NCBI GenBank assembly: GCA_038380435.1 | Contig: JAWZYU010000011.1 | Coordinates: forward strand, 73,467,501-73,531,500 | From: Ryuthela nishihirai | Lineage: Eukaryota; Arthropoda; Arachnida; Araneae; Heptathelidae | Direction: 5' to 3' | Length of the DNA stretch: 64,000 nucleotides | Notes under the pieces: generated by a model | Told to the model about the DNA's origin: nothing | What the model saw: only the letters and a program-made list of their open reading frames with translations | Databases searched by the model: none | Program-made: the position numbers and the translations under genes | Part shown: piece by piece, positions 47,236 through 58,330 of the stretch | Position numbering within the stretch: the stretch's first letter is position 1 | How the letters are laid out: the number at the start of each line of letters is the position of its first letter

Positions 47236-48133
47236 TTGTAAACCTACATTATATCTCTGATATATAGACGATCAATTATTTTTTTGGAATCGCCCAGTAA
47301 ATGAATTTAATAAAGTAATTGAAGCATTCAATAAAGTGTTACCAACAGTAAAATTCACATACGAAACTGAAGTCAATGATAAAATACCATATCTTGACAT
47401 ACTGATTAAAAAATATGAATCAAAATGCGAAATAGAAATAATTTAGTTCAGCACATCCAATAGCTTATAAAATAACGACAATCTTTCCTTATTTTATTAA
47501 AGCACATCAGTACTGTACAAATGTTAAAGCTTTAAAACAAGAATTAAAATTAATATATGAAATAGCATACGAAGCCGGATAACCTAACAACCTTATAAAA
47601 AGATTAGGTAAAAAAGCTAAATATATAAAAAAAACTCACAACCAACACCAAATCAATAATTAGACATAAAGCAATATGCTCATAGTTTTCCTTACACAAA
47701 GGGAGTATCTAAAACATTGAATAATATTTTGACTAAATATCATTTGAAATTACTGCATACAGTACATAAAACAATTAAAAAATTAGTAATAAATGATAGG
47801 GACAAAATAGGAAACACAGGGAGAGTTTATAATATAAACATAGTAGACCATGATAATAAATTAGAAGGCAAATATAACTATATATGTAAAACTTTATGAA
47901 CTTATGAGTAAAGAATGACCGGACATAAAACAGACATTAAAAATAAGAAACCAAATACAGCACTAACACAAGCAATAATTGAAAATAATATTCAAGTTAA
48001 TGGTGTACATTTTAAACCACTAGCCCCCTCCCCCTAAAAAATTTCAACTTCAATATACCGAATTTTTATTGATTAATCTATATAAGAATTCTATACGCAA
48101 TATGGAGATTCCAACCATGCCAGCGGCGTGGAA
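47236..48133 (+). pseudogene. Penelope-like element copy PLE2, decayed RT/endonuclease
   Basis: It starts at the same point of the RT as PLE1: a TGA (47258), then YIDDQLFFWNRPVNEFNKVI, and EVNDKIPYLDILIKK. Further on come TLNNILTKYHLKLLH, NDRDKIGNTGRVYNI and LEGKYNYICKT, the last corresponding to LEGKNKYIGKT of PLE1 (YIG changed to YIC). Many stops and small deletions; non-functional. The 3' part continues after the hAT at 50251 and runs to about 50900. Confidence 0.8.
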
Positions 48134-48141
48134 CCTCCTAC

Positions 48142-50250
48142 CAGGGGTGTAGCGAGAACTATGGTTGGTGGGGGGAGAAGGGGTATCGAAATTTTTACAA
48201 CTCGAAAACAAATTTTGCCAACTGAGCAAATAATGTCTAGATTTTCGGCTCCATGGGGGGGGAGATTTTTGAGGCAATTTTTTTCACAACTCTCTTGGCA
48301 TTTTGCCATTTGACTTCCATTTTTGCCATCTAATTTTAATTTCACAGAGTTATCCCAATATTTACATCTTGTCTGAATTGCAGCAAGTCAGTATGTATTT
48401 CACAACCCCAATCCAATCTTTACATCTCTCCTTATTGGTCAAGTCATTTCAAATTTTTCAAACTCCCCAATATTTGGCTAAGTTTTCTCGATTTTGTCAA
48501 CTATCCTTAATTTCACAAACCCAATCCCAATTATCACACCTCGCCTATATTTCACCAAATGGATTCGAATTTTACCAACTCGCCTATATTTTACCCAGTG
48601 GATTCGAATTTTGCCAACTCACCATAATTTTACAGAAAAAATAGCAATTTTTACATCTTCCCTGAATTTGCCAAGTCACTTCGAATTTTATCAACTCTCC
48701 TTAATTGCACAAGAAAGGCACAATTTTCACAACTCCCCTATATTTTACCAAGTGGCTTCGAATTTTGCCAACTGCCCTATATTTTGTTAAGTTTCCTCGA
48801 TTTGTCCAACACTCCTTAATTTCACAAAATAAATCCGAATTTTCACAAATCGCCTATATTTTACCAAGTGGATTCGAATTTTGCCAAGAGTTCTCTTGTT
48901 TTTCCAACTCTCCTTAATTTTACAAAACCAATCCCAATTTTTGCAACTTACTTGTATTTTACCAAGTAGTTTCCAGTTTTGCCAACTTCCTTAGATTTTG
49001 CCGAGTTGCCTCGATTTTACCACCTCTCCTTAATTTCGCAAAACAATCCCAATTTTTACATCTCTCCTGAATTTACCAAGTCACTTCAAATTTTTCAAAC
49101 TCCCCAAAATTTTGTCAAGTTTTCTCGATTTTGTCAACTCTCCTTAATTTTATAAAAACAATCCCAGTTTTCACAAATTGCCCGTATTTTACCAAGTGGA
49201 TTCGAATTTTGCCAACTGCCTGATTTTGCCAAGTTCCCTAAATTTTGCCATCTCACCACAATTTTACAGAAAAAAAAATCCCAATTTTTACTCTCACCTG
49301 ATTTTTGCAAAGTTACTCTGAATTTTGACAACTCCCCCAAGATTTGCCAACTCTCCTAAATATTGCGAAGTTGCCTCGATTTTGTCAACATGCCATAATT
49401 TTACAGAAAAAAGATTGCAATTTTTACATCTCACCTGAATTTTGTCAACTCTCCATGATTTTGCCAACTGCCCCTGGATTTTGCCAACTCACCATAATTC
49501 TACAGAAAAAAATCCAAATTTTTACATCTCGCCTGAATTTTGCCAAGTCACTCCGAATTTTGCCAACTTCCCCTAGATTTTGCCAACTTGACATAATTTT
49601 ACAGAAAAAAAAATCCAAATTTTTACATCTCACCTGAATTTTGCCAACTCCCCACGATTTTGCCAATTTACTCCGAATTTTGCCAACTCCCTAAGTTTTG
49701 CCAACTTGACATAATTTTACAGAAAAAAAATCAAAATTTTTACATCTCACCTGAATTTTGCCAACTCCCCACGATTTTGCCAAGTCACTCCGAATTTTGT
49801 GAACTCCCCAAGATTTTGCCAACTCGCCATAATTTTAAAGAAAAAAATCCCAATTTTTACATCTCACCTGAATTTTGCCAAGTCACTCAGAATTTTGCCA
49901 ACTCGCCATAATTTTATAGAAAAAAATCCCAATTTTTACATCTCACCTGAATTTTGCCAACCCCCCAAGATTTTGCAAAGTTGTCCCAATTTTGCTGCCA
50001 ACTCATCTGTATTTTACTAAGTGGATTCAAATTTTGCCAATTGCTGTAAATTTTGCCATCTCTCCATTTTCCAAATTGCCCTAGATTTGCCAAGTTGCTT
50101 CGATCTTGACAACTCCACTTAATTTTGCAAAAAATAGATTACAAATTTTCACAATTCATCTAGATTTTACAAAGTTGCTTTGAATTTTTCCAACTCCGAG
50201 TTACTTTTGGGGGGGAGCCTCCCCTCCATCCCCCCATGGCTATGCCCCTG
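48142..50250. mobile_element. hAT-5: non-autonomous hAT filled with minisatellite, inserted in PLE2
   Basis: The ends CAGGGGTGTAGCG and, inverted, CAGGGGCATAGCC are flanked by identical octamers CCTCCTAC (48134-48141 and 50251-50258). After removing the insert and one octamer, PLE2 reads CTCCTACTGCA, which occurs in PLE1 at about 26145-26156, confirming the empty site. The 2109-bp interior has no transposase. Nearly all of it is the tandem array listed next. Confidence 0.92.
48300..50185. repeat. Degenerate tandem array, about 20-bp unit with higher-order spacing
   Basis: The unit is close to AATTTTGCCAACTCNCCNNG, repeated many times with variants (CCAAGT, CCAACT, TACATCTC). An A-rich kernel (TTTTACAGAAAAAAA) recurs at 49266, 49403, 49502, 49601, 49719, 49837 and 49916: steps of 137, 99, 99, 118, 118 and 79, i.e. 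7, 5, 5, 6, 6 and 4 units of about 19.7 bases. The right half is more regular than the left. Apparent ORFs across it are by-products of the repeat. Confidence 0.88.
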
Positions 50251-50356
50251 CCTCCTACTGCATGAGCACACAAACACACACGCTGCACTATTACATAATC
50301 CTTGAGAGAGATTGGTATAAATATCTCACAGCCATATCATATTTCTGTCCACATTA

Positions 50357-50402
50357 GCACCTGAGGAAGCTGCGGCAGAGGATGGGGTGAAACACGTAGT
50401 GC
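50357..50402 (+). ncRNA. Candidate hammerhead ribozyme of PLE2
   Basis: CTGAGGA (50361-50367), then GAAA (50389-50392), then C-AC-G-TA. Stem I GCAC (50357-50360) pairs perfectly with GTGC (50399-50402). The stem III loop differs from PLE1 (AC against GC) while its closing C-G pair is kept. Stem II pairs poorly, so activity is doubtful. Confidence 0.5.
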
Positions 50403-51323
50403 ATTGACATCTGTTTTTAACTTGTGCATTGATGTCTGTTTTTAACTTTTTTTAAACATTTTGGTGTTAAAACGTTTTTTAAACTTTTAATGTTGAAAAT
50501 TTTTACACGTTAATTTGAGGGTTCCAAAGAACCTGTTTTTAAATTTGAGTCACATACATTCCCAGCTTGAAAATGTTCACCTAAATGAAGAATTAAGTTG
50601 AAACCTTCAAATATAATGTGCAATAGTTGAAAGTTAACATCAATGATGGACTGGTAACCTTAAATCATCAACATTAACGAAAAACGATGACAGTAGAAGG
50701 CAAAAATTGCCCAACAGAGAAGATATTAAAGTGACTGTGCCAACCATTACAACATCAACATTGCTGAATCACACAGCATGTTTGGAATCTCTCAACTTTA
50801 GGAGCATCAAGTCTGAATCATCATAGCCAAATACTTACACCACGGCAGGAACATCAGTACCAAGAATCAACAGTGTGAACCAGTCAACTGAACTGATAAT
50901 ATAGTATTTCTCCTAATATGTTTCCTTTATACTAAAAGATAGACTTTATTAGAAATTAAAACTTAATACTTACCATCTGGAATCTTGTGTTAAACACAAT
51001 ATACCTGTGATTGAGTAAAAGGTGGCCTGTAATTGCTGGGCAGGGGAGACAGTAAGTGACTCAGATTGTAATGTACAGTTAAATATTATGAAAATTATAT
51101 TAATATCTTTATAGATCGCTAAATATGGAAACAGCAGAGTTGTTATGAAGTTTTTCAAATAATACACCAAAGAGCCAAAACATTATGACTGCCTGCCTAA
51201 TATGATGTTTTGGCGCTCCTCATGTGCTGCCAAAACAACTCTTACCCCAGCAAGGCATGGATGCTACAAGATTTCTAAAGGTGTCTTGTGGTATCTGGTA
51301 CCAACACGTTACCAGCAGATCCT

Positions 51324-52110
51324 TTAACTCTTATAAGTTATGTGATTGAGTCGCCATAGATTGGTAAGCTGTTCCAACACAAACCACAGATACTCGATTG
51401 GATTAATGTCTGGGGAATTTGGAGGCCAGGGCAATACCTGGAAGTCTTCCTCATGTTTTGCAAACCATTCTTGAACAATCTGGGCAGTGTGACATGGCAC
51501 ATTATCCTGCTGAAAGAAGGCACTACTAGAGGGATATATCGTTGCCATGAAAGAATGGATCTGGTCTGCAATGATGTTTAGGAAGGTGCTAGATGTCATA
51601 GTTTCCTGCACATGAATGACTGGACCAAGAGTTTCCCAACAGAATGTTGCCCAAAGAACTACACTTCCTCCATTGACTTGTTTTCGTCCCACGGTTCATC
51701 ATGGTACCAACACTTCCCCAGGTAAATGATGCACACTTACCTGGCAGTCTACATGGTGCAACAGGAAACAAGATTCATCGGACCAGATGACCTTCTTCCA
51801 ATCATTCAATGTCCAGTTTTGATGCTCACATTCCCATTGTAGGCACTTTCGACGGTTAATCGAGGTTAGCATGGGCACTTGGAGTGGCCTGCAGCTATGG
51901 AGCTCCATTTCATTAGGGTTTGATGTACTGTGTGTTGTGACACATTACTTCCGTCACCAGCATTCCAATTACAGGTGAGTTGCGCTGCAGTATCCCTTCT
52001 GTTGGCTTGTATCATATGGCATAGCTTTCGCTCACCTCTAGTATCGATGAGCCGCGGTTGGCCCACACCTTACCAGCAGTTCATGGTTTTTCCCTCCTAG
52101 GACCACTTTT
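51324..52110 (-). pseudogene. Tc1-C transposase, broken
   Basis: Minus-strand pieces in order: MGQPRLIDTRGERKLCHMIQ and NRRDTAAQLTCNWNAG (HTH region); VIWSDESCFLLHHVD (first Asp); a 122-codon open stretch with GSVVLWATFCWETLGPVIHV; AFFQQDNVPCHTAQIVQEWF (second Asp); WPPNSPDINPIEYLWFVLEQ (final Glu, DD34E spacing). All three catalytic residues remain, but two frameshifts and stops separate the N-terminal part. The start lies beyond 52070, close to the nested hAT. Confidence 0.85.
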
Positions 52111-52215
52111 TGAAGCTACTAACCATGGCTGACTGTGAGCACCCCACAAACCTTGCTGTCTTGGAAATGCTCTGACCCAGTCATCTGGCCATTATAATTT
52201 GGCCTTTGTCTAACT

Positions 52216-52684
52216 CAGTGTCTCGCAAACTTTTTTACTCTGTGGCACACTGAATCTAATTTTTTTTTCCGCGGCACACTGAATCTAATTTTTTTTCCAC
52301 AGCACACCTAAAAAAGAATTTTTGATGGTTACGTAAAAAGATGAAAATTGAAGTTTCATTAAATGCATTTTATTTAAAATAAATATAATAATAAATATAA
52401 TTAATCATAACTCGGTGTTTGTTTTAAATATTTGTCCATTCTATGGCTTGAAATAATCAAAAATTAATACCAAAAATTGGAAAAAGCTTGATAAATACTT
52501 ACAAGATCCGAATTGATAAAATCTGAAAGATTTTTATTAAAGCACGTCGATAGCACTTCGATATTAAAGCACGTCGATAACACAAGTCAAGTCAAAATGA
52601 AATCTTTGGAATATCTAGTGTCAATTTGAAAATCTCTCGCGGCACACTTGGAATCTCTCGTGGCACACAATTTGCGAGACACTG
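52216..52684. mobile_element. Non-autonomous hAT nested in Tc1-C
   Basis: Inverted ends CAGTGTCTCGCAAACTTTTT and ...TTTGCGAGACACTG; flanking octamer GTCTAACT identical on both sides (52208-52215 and 52685-52692). 469 bp, non-coding, with inner repeats of GTGGCACACTGAATCT and CTCTCG-GGCACAC near both ends. Confidence 0.93.
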
Positions 52685-53460
52685 GTCTAACTCATTTAAG
52701 TCCGCTGCCTTTCCCATCTGAAGAACAAGAATAACTGATAACAGAGCTCAGTATCAGGTATTATTTATACCATTTCATGACCTTCATATGCTTCGTCATT
52801 TACCTGCAGTTGCTTCGATTTGTATAAAGACCCACTGGTCATAATGTTTTGGTTCTTTGGTGTATGTATATAATAGAAATTTGAAACTTTAGTGGCAGCT
52901 TTTCAAGAGATCACTGACAGCAATAATCTACCTATTTACTTGAAAGAGGTGTTGTAAATGCAACTTTTTAAATTTATGAATTAGAAGATGAATACCTTTA
53001 TGTTGTATAATTACTAATAATGTACTATGTACATTTTTCTCATCATCCACTAGTTCAAATTAAAACTGAGAGAGAAAGAGAAAAGTACTTCATTCTCTTT
53101 GAGAACGAGATTCTCATGTGCACCAGAGATGATAGGCGTTCTTCTAGTTATTACATTGTAAACAATATGAAAATATCTCAAGAAAGTAGTACATTGCTGT
53201 TCATAATTTAAAGAAGTTGAAAAAAATTGCAAATAATCCAAAAATTGCTCAATAAATCCTTTATGAAATTTAAAGAAAGCTTCAGATAATATTTAGTGTG
53301 AAATAACTCATATTTGCCAGCTATTAAAATTTGCATTTCTCACTGTGAAAGACTGCTATGCAATATAAGCTGGTGATTTAAAGCAGCTTCAGGAACAGGT
53401 GCTCCTCATTTTGTATTAAGAGTGGCCTTATAGAGTGTTTCAGATTACAGTTTTGTTAAA

Positions 53461-54475
53461 ATGCAAAGGAGGAACCATTTAGATGACAGTCAGAGGCGGA
53501 GAGTCATCAGATGGATGGAAGCAGGAGAGTCACATAAAAAAGTTATAAGATTCATAAATTTGTTGAAAAGTGTAAATTCCAGATTCTAGAGATGTTTTCA
53601 AGACATTAGAACGTGCTCTAGAAGAATGAGCCATATAGAGAGCAACAATAGTTTAAGATGATAATTTCCTGTCCCTAACAACAAGGTGCAATAGAATGAT
53701 CTTAGCATGTCAACTTGCATTGGAGTTGTCAGCTGCCACAAGAGGGACAGTATCCAGAATAACTGTGCCCAACGATTTCATGAAAGAGGATTATGTGCAA
53801 GAAGACCTATATTAGTGGTATATTGTGCATACTTACCACTAACCTCAACTCCTTAGAGGGCGCTACTGAAATGGAGCAGGTAACACCTGAAATGGCCCAA
53901 TGATCAATGGAGGCAGGTTCTCTTATTTGGATGAATCACTATGTAATGTGATTCATAGTGCCAATGCATCTTGAGAGAGCATGGGATACATTATCACTCT
54001 TTGAATATGTTGAAGGGGGAACATTTTGGTTTGAGTGGTTTACTGGTCTGGGGAGATATCACTATAACTGACTGCTCTAACCTGCATGTGTTCTCAGAGG
54101 AGACACTTAACTGCCCTAAGATATTGAGACAAGATCATAAAGCCTTATGTGACATTTTTTATAGGTGCCATTGGGTCAGAATTCATTTTTATGGATGATA
54201 ACCCTTGTTCACATGGAGCTCAGATAGTGGAGGAATCCCTTGAGAGTGAAGATATCCAGAGAATGGATTGGCCAGCAAGATTCCCAGACCTAAATCCCAC
54301 TGAACGTGCATGGGATTCTTTGGGAAATTGAGTTGCAATCATCAACCCCTTCCAAGGACCTTTCATGAGCTGAGAAATGCTGTTATACATGAATGGGATT
54401 TGCTGCCCTCTATATTCTTGAATAACCTTATTGAAGCATGACAGTTCATTGTGCAAGTTGTATTGCCATTAGATC
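53461..54475 (+). pseudogene. Tc1-D: Tc1-like transposase, broken
   Basis: ATG at 53461: MQRRNHLDDSQRRRVIRWME (first HTH). Then LDESLCNVIHSA near 53930, LKGEHFGLSGLLVWGDI (54010), FMDDNPCSHGAQIVEESLE (second Asp, 54195) and MDWPARFPDLNPTERAWDSL (final Glu, 54265). The frame-shifted C-terminal CASCIAIR reaches about 54475. Frameshifts separate the parts. Terminal repeats were not identified; the right end is replaced by the LINE. Confidence 0.75.
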
Positions 54476-57400
54476 CCATGGTCTGTCACTTTTCACTAGT
54501 TCGCTGGGACCAGGATAGAGATGGTCCAGCTCGTGAGGGTGTCACCATCTTCATGAGCAACCATTCTCCATTCCAGGTCATACCCCTCACCACCAACTTA
54601 GAGGCAGTAACCATCCACCTCTTCGTGGGGTTCTCTCTGACTGTCTACTCAGTATATCTTCTACCTGGAAGCATTGTCTTCCAGGAAGACCTTGATGATC
54701 TCGTCTCACAGCTGCCGTCCCCTTTCCTCATAATGGGGGACTTCAACAGACACAGTCCAATTTGGGGCAGTGATGACACCAATGGTAGGGGCAGGGTCCT
54801 AAAGCAGTAGCTCCTGGATCCTTCTCTTTCCCTGTTAAACACCGATGTCAATATTTACTTTCACTCCGCAACCGGCACATTCACTGCCATTGACCTCACG
54901 TCTGTTCTTCCTCGATCCTTCCACTCTTTACATGGGAGGTCGAGGACAACCCTTACAAAAGTGATCACCTCCCCATGATGTGCACAATCTCCTGTGGGGG
55001 GGGGGGATAATGGACTGTATCATAGCTGCATTAACAATTCCTCAAACTTCGACACGGTCTCCTCACTTTTCAAAACCGTGGTGGAATCCAGATTGCACTG
55101 CGGCTCATAAGGCTCGAAACAAGGCTTGGGGGATATTTCGGATATATCCAATGCCCCCCAACCTTGAAACGTTCAAACGCGCCAGGGCGAAAGATCATTT
55201 CATCCGGCGCCAGAGCCAGAAGAAACTTTGGATAAAATATATGTCTTCTACACCCACAGGACCAGTTCTAAGGTCATGTGAGATAAAGTCCGGAAGGTGG
55301 TTGGGAATTATAAATCCCACTCGTTATCGATCCTGGAGCACAATGGACAGGCAATTGCTGCTCCCAAAACAATTGCTGACAGTTTGGGAGAGTCATTCTC
55401 CTCCATCTCTTCATCTTTATCTTACTCCCCCGAGTTTCTGGCCCAGAAGAGCAGGGTGGAATGCTTTGCACTGTCCTTCCACTTGAGTGACCTGGAACCT
55501 TAAAACAGGCCATTCACAGCGGAGGAGCTTCGCCTTGCTCTGCACACCTCTTGTGCATCTGCTGTCAGACCGGACAATGCCCATTATGCCATGCTCCAAC
55601 ATCTCTCACCATCAAGCAAGGATCAGCTGCTCCATCTTTTCAATCGCATTTTTCTCAAGGAGCAGTTTCCGAACTCCTGGTGGGAAGCCTCATCTTGGCC
55701 GTCCTGAAGCCAGGAAAGGATTCCAAGATTCCTTCCAATTATCATCCCATTGCATTGATGAGCCACATGTGCAAGGTGTTGGAAATAATGGTAAATACCA
55801 GACTCATCTGATATTTAGAACATCACAACCTTCTTTCCAACACCCAGTGTGGTTTTCACAGGCAATGGTCAACTGTTGACCATCTGATACACCTCGAATC
55901 AGCTATCAGAAATTCATTTTTGCATAGAGAGCACCTGGTGTCAGTTTTCTTCGACATCAAAAAAGCATATGACGTGGCTTGAGAGGTCACATGCCGATCT
56001 TCATCTCCAACTTCTTATTGGCACATTCTTTTCGTGTCCATGTCAGCAACATTCTGTCACTGCCATACCCCTAAGAACAGGGGATGCCACAAGGCTGTGT
56101 TCTGAGTGTTATGCTTTTTGCTGTCAAGATTAATTTTATTACTAGACAGCTTCTTCCATCTGTAGGCAATGCCCTCTATGTTGACGATTTTAGCATCTTT
56201 TGCTCTTCGTCTAGCATGAGGGTCATTGAAAGACAACTGGAAATTGCCCTGAACAATCTTTCGATTTGGGCGACGGCAAATGGGTTTCATTCTCCCCACA
56301 GAAGACCATTTGTGTGCACTTTTGCCACAAGCATAATATTTGTCTGGATCCCGAGCTATGGCTCGGGGGTAACATCATTCCAGTTGTGGCAGATACCAAG
56401 TTTCTTGGTCTCATCTTCGATCAGAAATTGACCTTTTTACCACACATGTTATCTCGGGTCTAAGTGCATGTGGGCATTGAACATCATCAAGGTCCTCTCC
56501 TCTCTCTCTCCTGGGGAGCTGACCGATGTTCCCTGCTCCACCTGTACCATGGACTTGTCCAATCGAAACTGGACTACGGATCTCAGGTGGATGACTCCGC
56601 CTGGGATTCGGTGGTGAAGGTGCTGGACCCCCTCCATCATCAGGCTCTCCGTGTTTGCACATACCTCATCGGTCCAGAGTCTTTATGTTGAGACCGACGA
56701 ACCATCTTATCTCTTTGCCCTCAGCAGTTGTCCCTACAATATGCATCTAAATTGCGATCCCTGCCTGGCCATTCCACTTGGGACTGTTTTTCAGTCCAAA
56801 GTAGGAAATGCTTTACACAAATCGGCCAGCTGCCATTCGCCCTTTTGGTTTGCAAGTCCGAGGCTACCTCAGAGACATCAACACCTCTCAACACAGTCTC
56901 GATAGCATCGCAGAGTCTACAGCCGAGCCGCTTCCACCGTGGCTCACTGTAGTGTCCCCTTCCTGTGATTTTTCGCTGTGCAGGATGGGCCTTTACACCC
57001 GACTGTGTGTACCAGCAACTCTTGTCAGCCATTGTGCTGAGTACCTGGACTTCTTGCTTGTTTTCACAGATGGCTTAAAGTCTGGCACATCAGTGGGATT
57101 GGCCATGGTCTGCTGTGATGTAATCATTGCAGACCAGATCCCTTTGCAGTGTTCCATCTTCACTGCAGAGTTGCATGCTATCAGTCTTGCCTTGGACCAC
57201 ATGGCGGTTAAGCATCATCGTCGGTGTGTGCTTTACACCAACTCGCTTAGCTCACTACAGGCTTTGATCTTGGTGAGGCATCGGCCTCATCCAGTTCTTT
57301 CTAAGATCTCCCAGCAGCTACATCGTCTGGCAGCCACAACCACCATCCATTTCTGTTGGGTGCCCGGTCGCATCAGGATTAGGGGCAACAATTTGGTAGA

Positions 57401-58122
57401 TGCTGCTGCCAGTTTGGCCATGCCCTGTTCAGCTTTTCACTGCCGGTTCCATGCTTTGACTTCTGGTGGCGTTTTTCCATTGAACTCCGGGCACAGTGGC
57501 AGATCTTGGTCAGAACAGCTTACAAACAAGCTCTTTGAGATCAAACCTATCATCAAACCATGACAGTCTTGTTACCGCAGGAATCGCAAGGAGGAAGTTG
57601 TACTTGCTCAGCTCCACTTAGGTCATTTGTTTATTACTCATTTGTTTCTTCTATGGGTGGACAATGAACCTAAGTGGTAGTTTTGTGACACCGTTTTAGC
57701 TATTAAACATAGTTTCATGTCCTGCTTTTAACTTTGAACGTAAAATGTATTTTAACTTTCATGATTTTACATCCGAGCCTCTTACACTCAGATATCTGTT
57801 ATCAGATGAATCACTTTTAACTCCTGTCTTTGAAATTTTACATTATTGTGGCTATTTTAATCACTTCTAATCTCTTACCCTTGTTAATCTTTATATGGGC
57901 CTTCTACATCTGTTGTTATTTTTCTTGTTTTACACTTGTTGATATTTTACATTCTATATTTTTATTGGCTTTTGTGTTGTATTTTATCACCTTTACATAT
58001 TGCTTTTAGCTTTGGTTGTGGGTTATTATGATTTTTATCTGTTTTTACTATTTTTCTTGTCTGGCGCATTATGGCCTTAGTTGGCGATGCGCCAATAAAA
58101 CCCAAACAACCAACCAACCAAG
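54476..58122 (+). pseudogene. I/jockey-type LINE with endonuclease, RT and RNase H, 5' truncated
   Basis: Domains in order: the end of an APE-type endonuclease (REGVTIFMSNHSPF; FLIMGDFNRHSPIWGS at 54735); RT (LKPGKDSKIPSNYHPIALMS at 55708; VSVFFDIKKAYDV at 55938; PQGCVLSVMLFAV at 56084; ALYVDDFSIF at 56170); then RNase H in 56808-57563 (FTDGLKSGTSVG with the first Asp, FTAELHAISLALD with Glu, LYTNSLSSLQAL where the usual Asp is Asn, and WVPG...GNNLVDAAAS). RNase H places it with the I-type group rather than jockey proper. AATAAA at 58095 precedes an (AACC)n tail at about 58102-58120. Several stops and frameshifts; GC content and codon use differ clearly from the host DNA. Confidence 0.85.
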
Positions 58123-58196
58123 TTAATGAAATATTTTAGTTTACAAAAATCTCGTGATTTTCCTGTTCAGTAATATCCATGTGATCAGGTTATTGT

Positions 58197-58330
58197 CCAT
58201 CACTATTTATTAAGCTATAACCATCATAGTATTAAGCTATAACCATCACTATTTATTAAGCTATAACCATCACTATTTATTAAGCTATAACCATATTATT
58301 ATTAAGCATATTTATTAAACTATACCAGCA
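58197..58330. repeat. 24-bp minisatellite, about five units
   Basis: Unit CACTATTTATTAAGCTATAA-CCAT, two units perfect and the others with small deletions. It starts about 75 bases downstream of the LINE tail. Confidence 0.85.

Larger units (their letters stand above)
51163..52864 (-). mobile_element. Tc1-C: Tc1-like transposon with nested hAT
   Basis: Terminal repeats TACACCAAAGAGCCAAAACA (51163) and the complement ending ...TTTGGTTCTTTGGTGTA (52864), TA at both ends. Length 1702 bp including a 469-bp hAT at 52216. Confidence 0.9.

Noticed and set aside
48303..50020. A series of overlapping ORFs with repeated FCQLPTILP and ILQKKNQNFYI motifs on both strands
   Set aside because: They are translations of the 20-bp tandem array. 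The unit length is not a multiple of three, similar peptides appear in several frames, and there is no conserved start or domain.
48300..50185. CRISPR-like array because of short regular repeats
   Set aside because: Units are contiguous variants of one sequence without unique spacers, and the DNA is clearly eukaryotic.
56411..57202. Minus-strand ORFs in the LINE (56411-56662, 56721-57032 and 56993-57202)
   Set aside because: They are antisense to the RT and RNase H domains. The higher GC content of the LINE produces long antisense frames.
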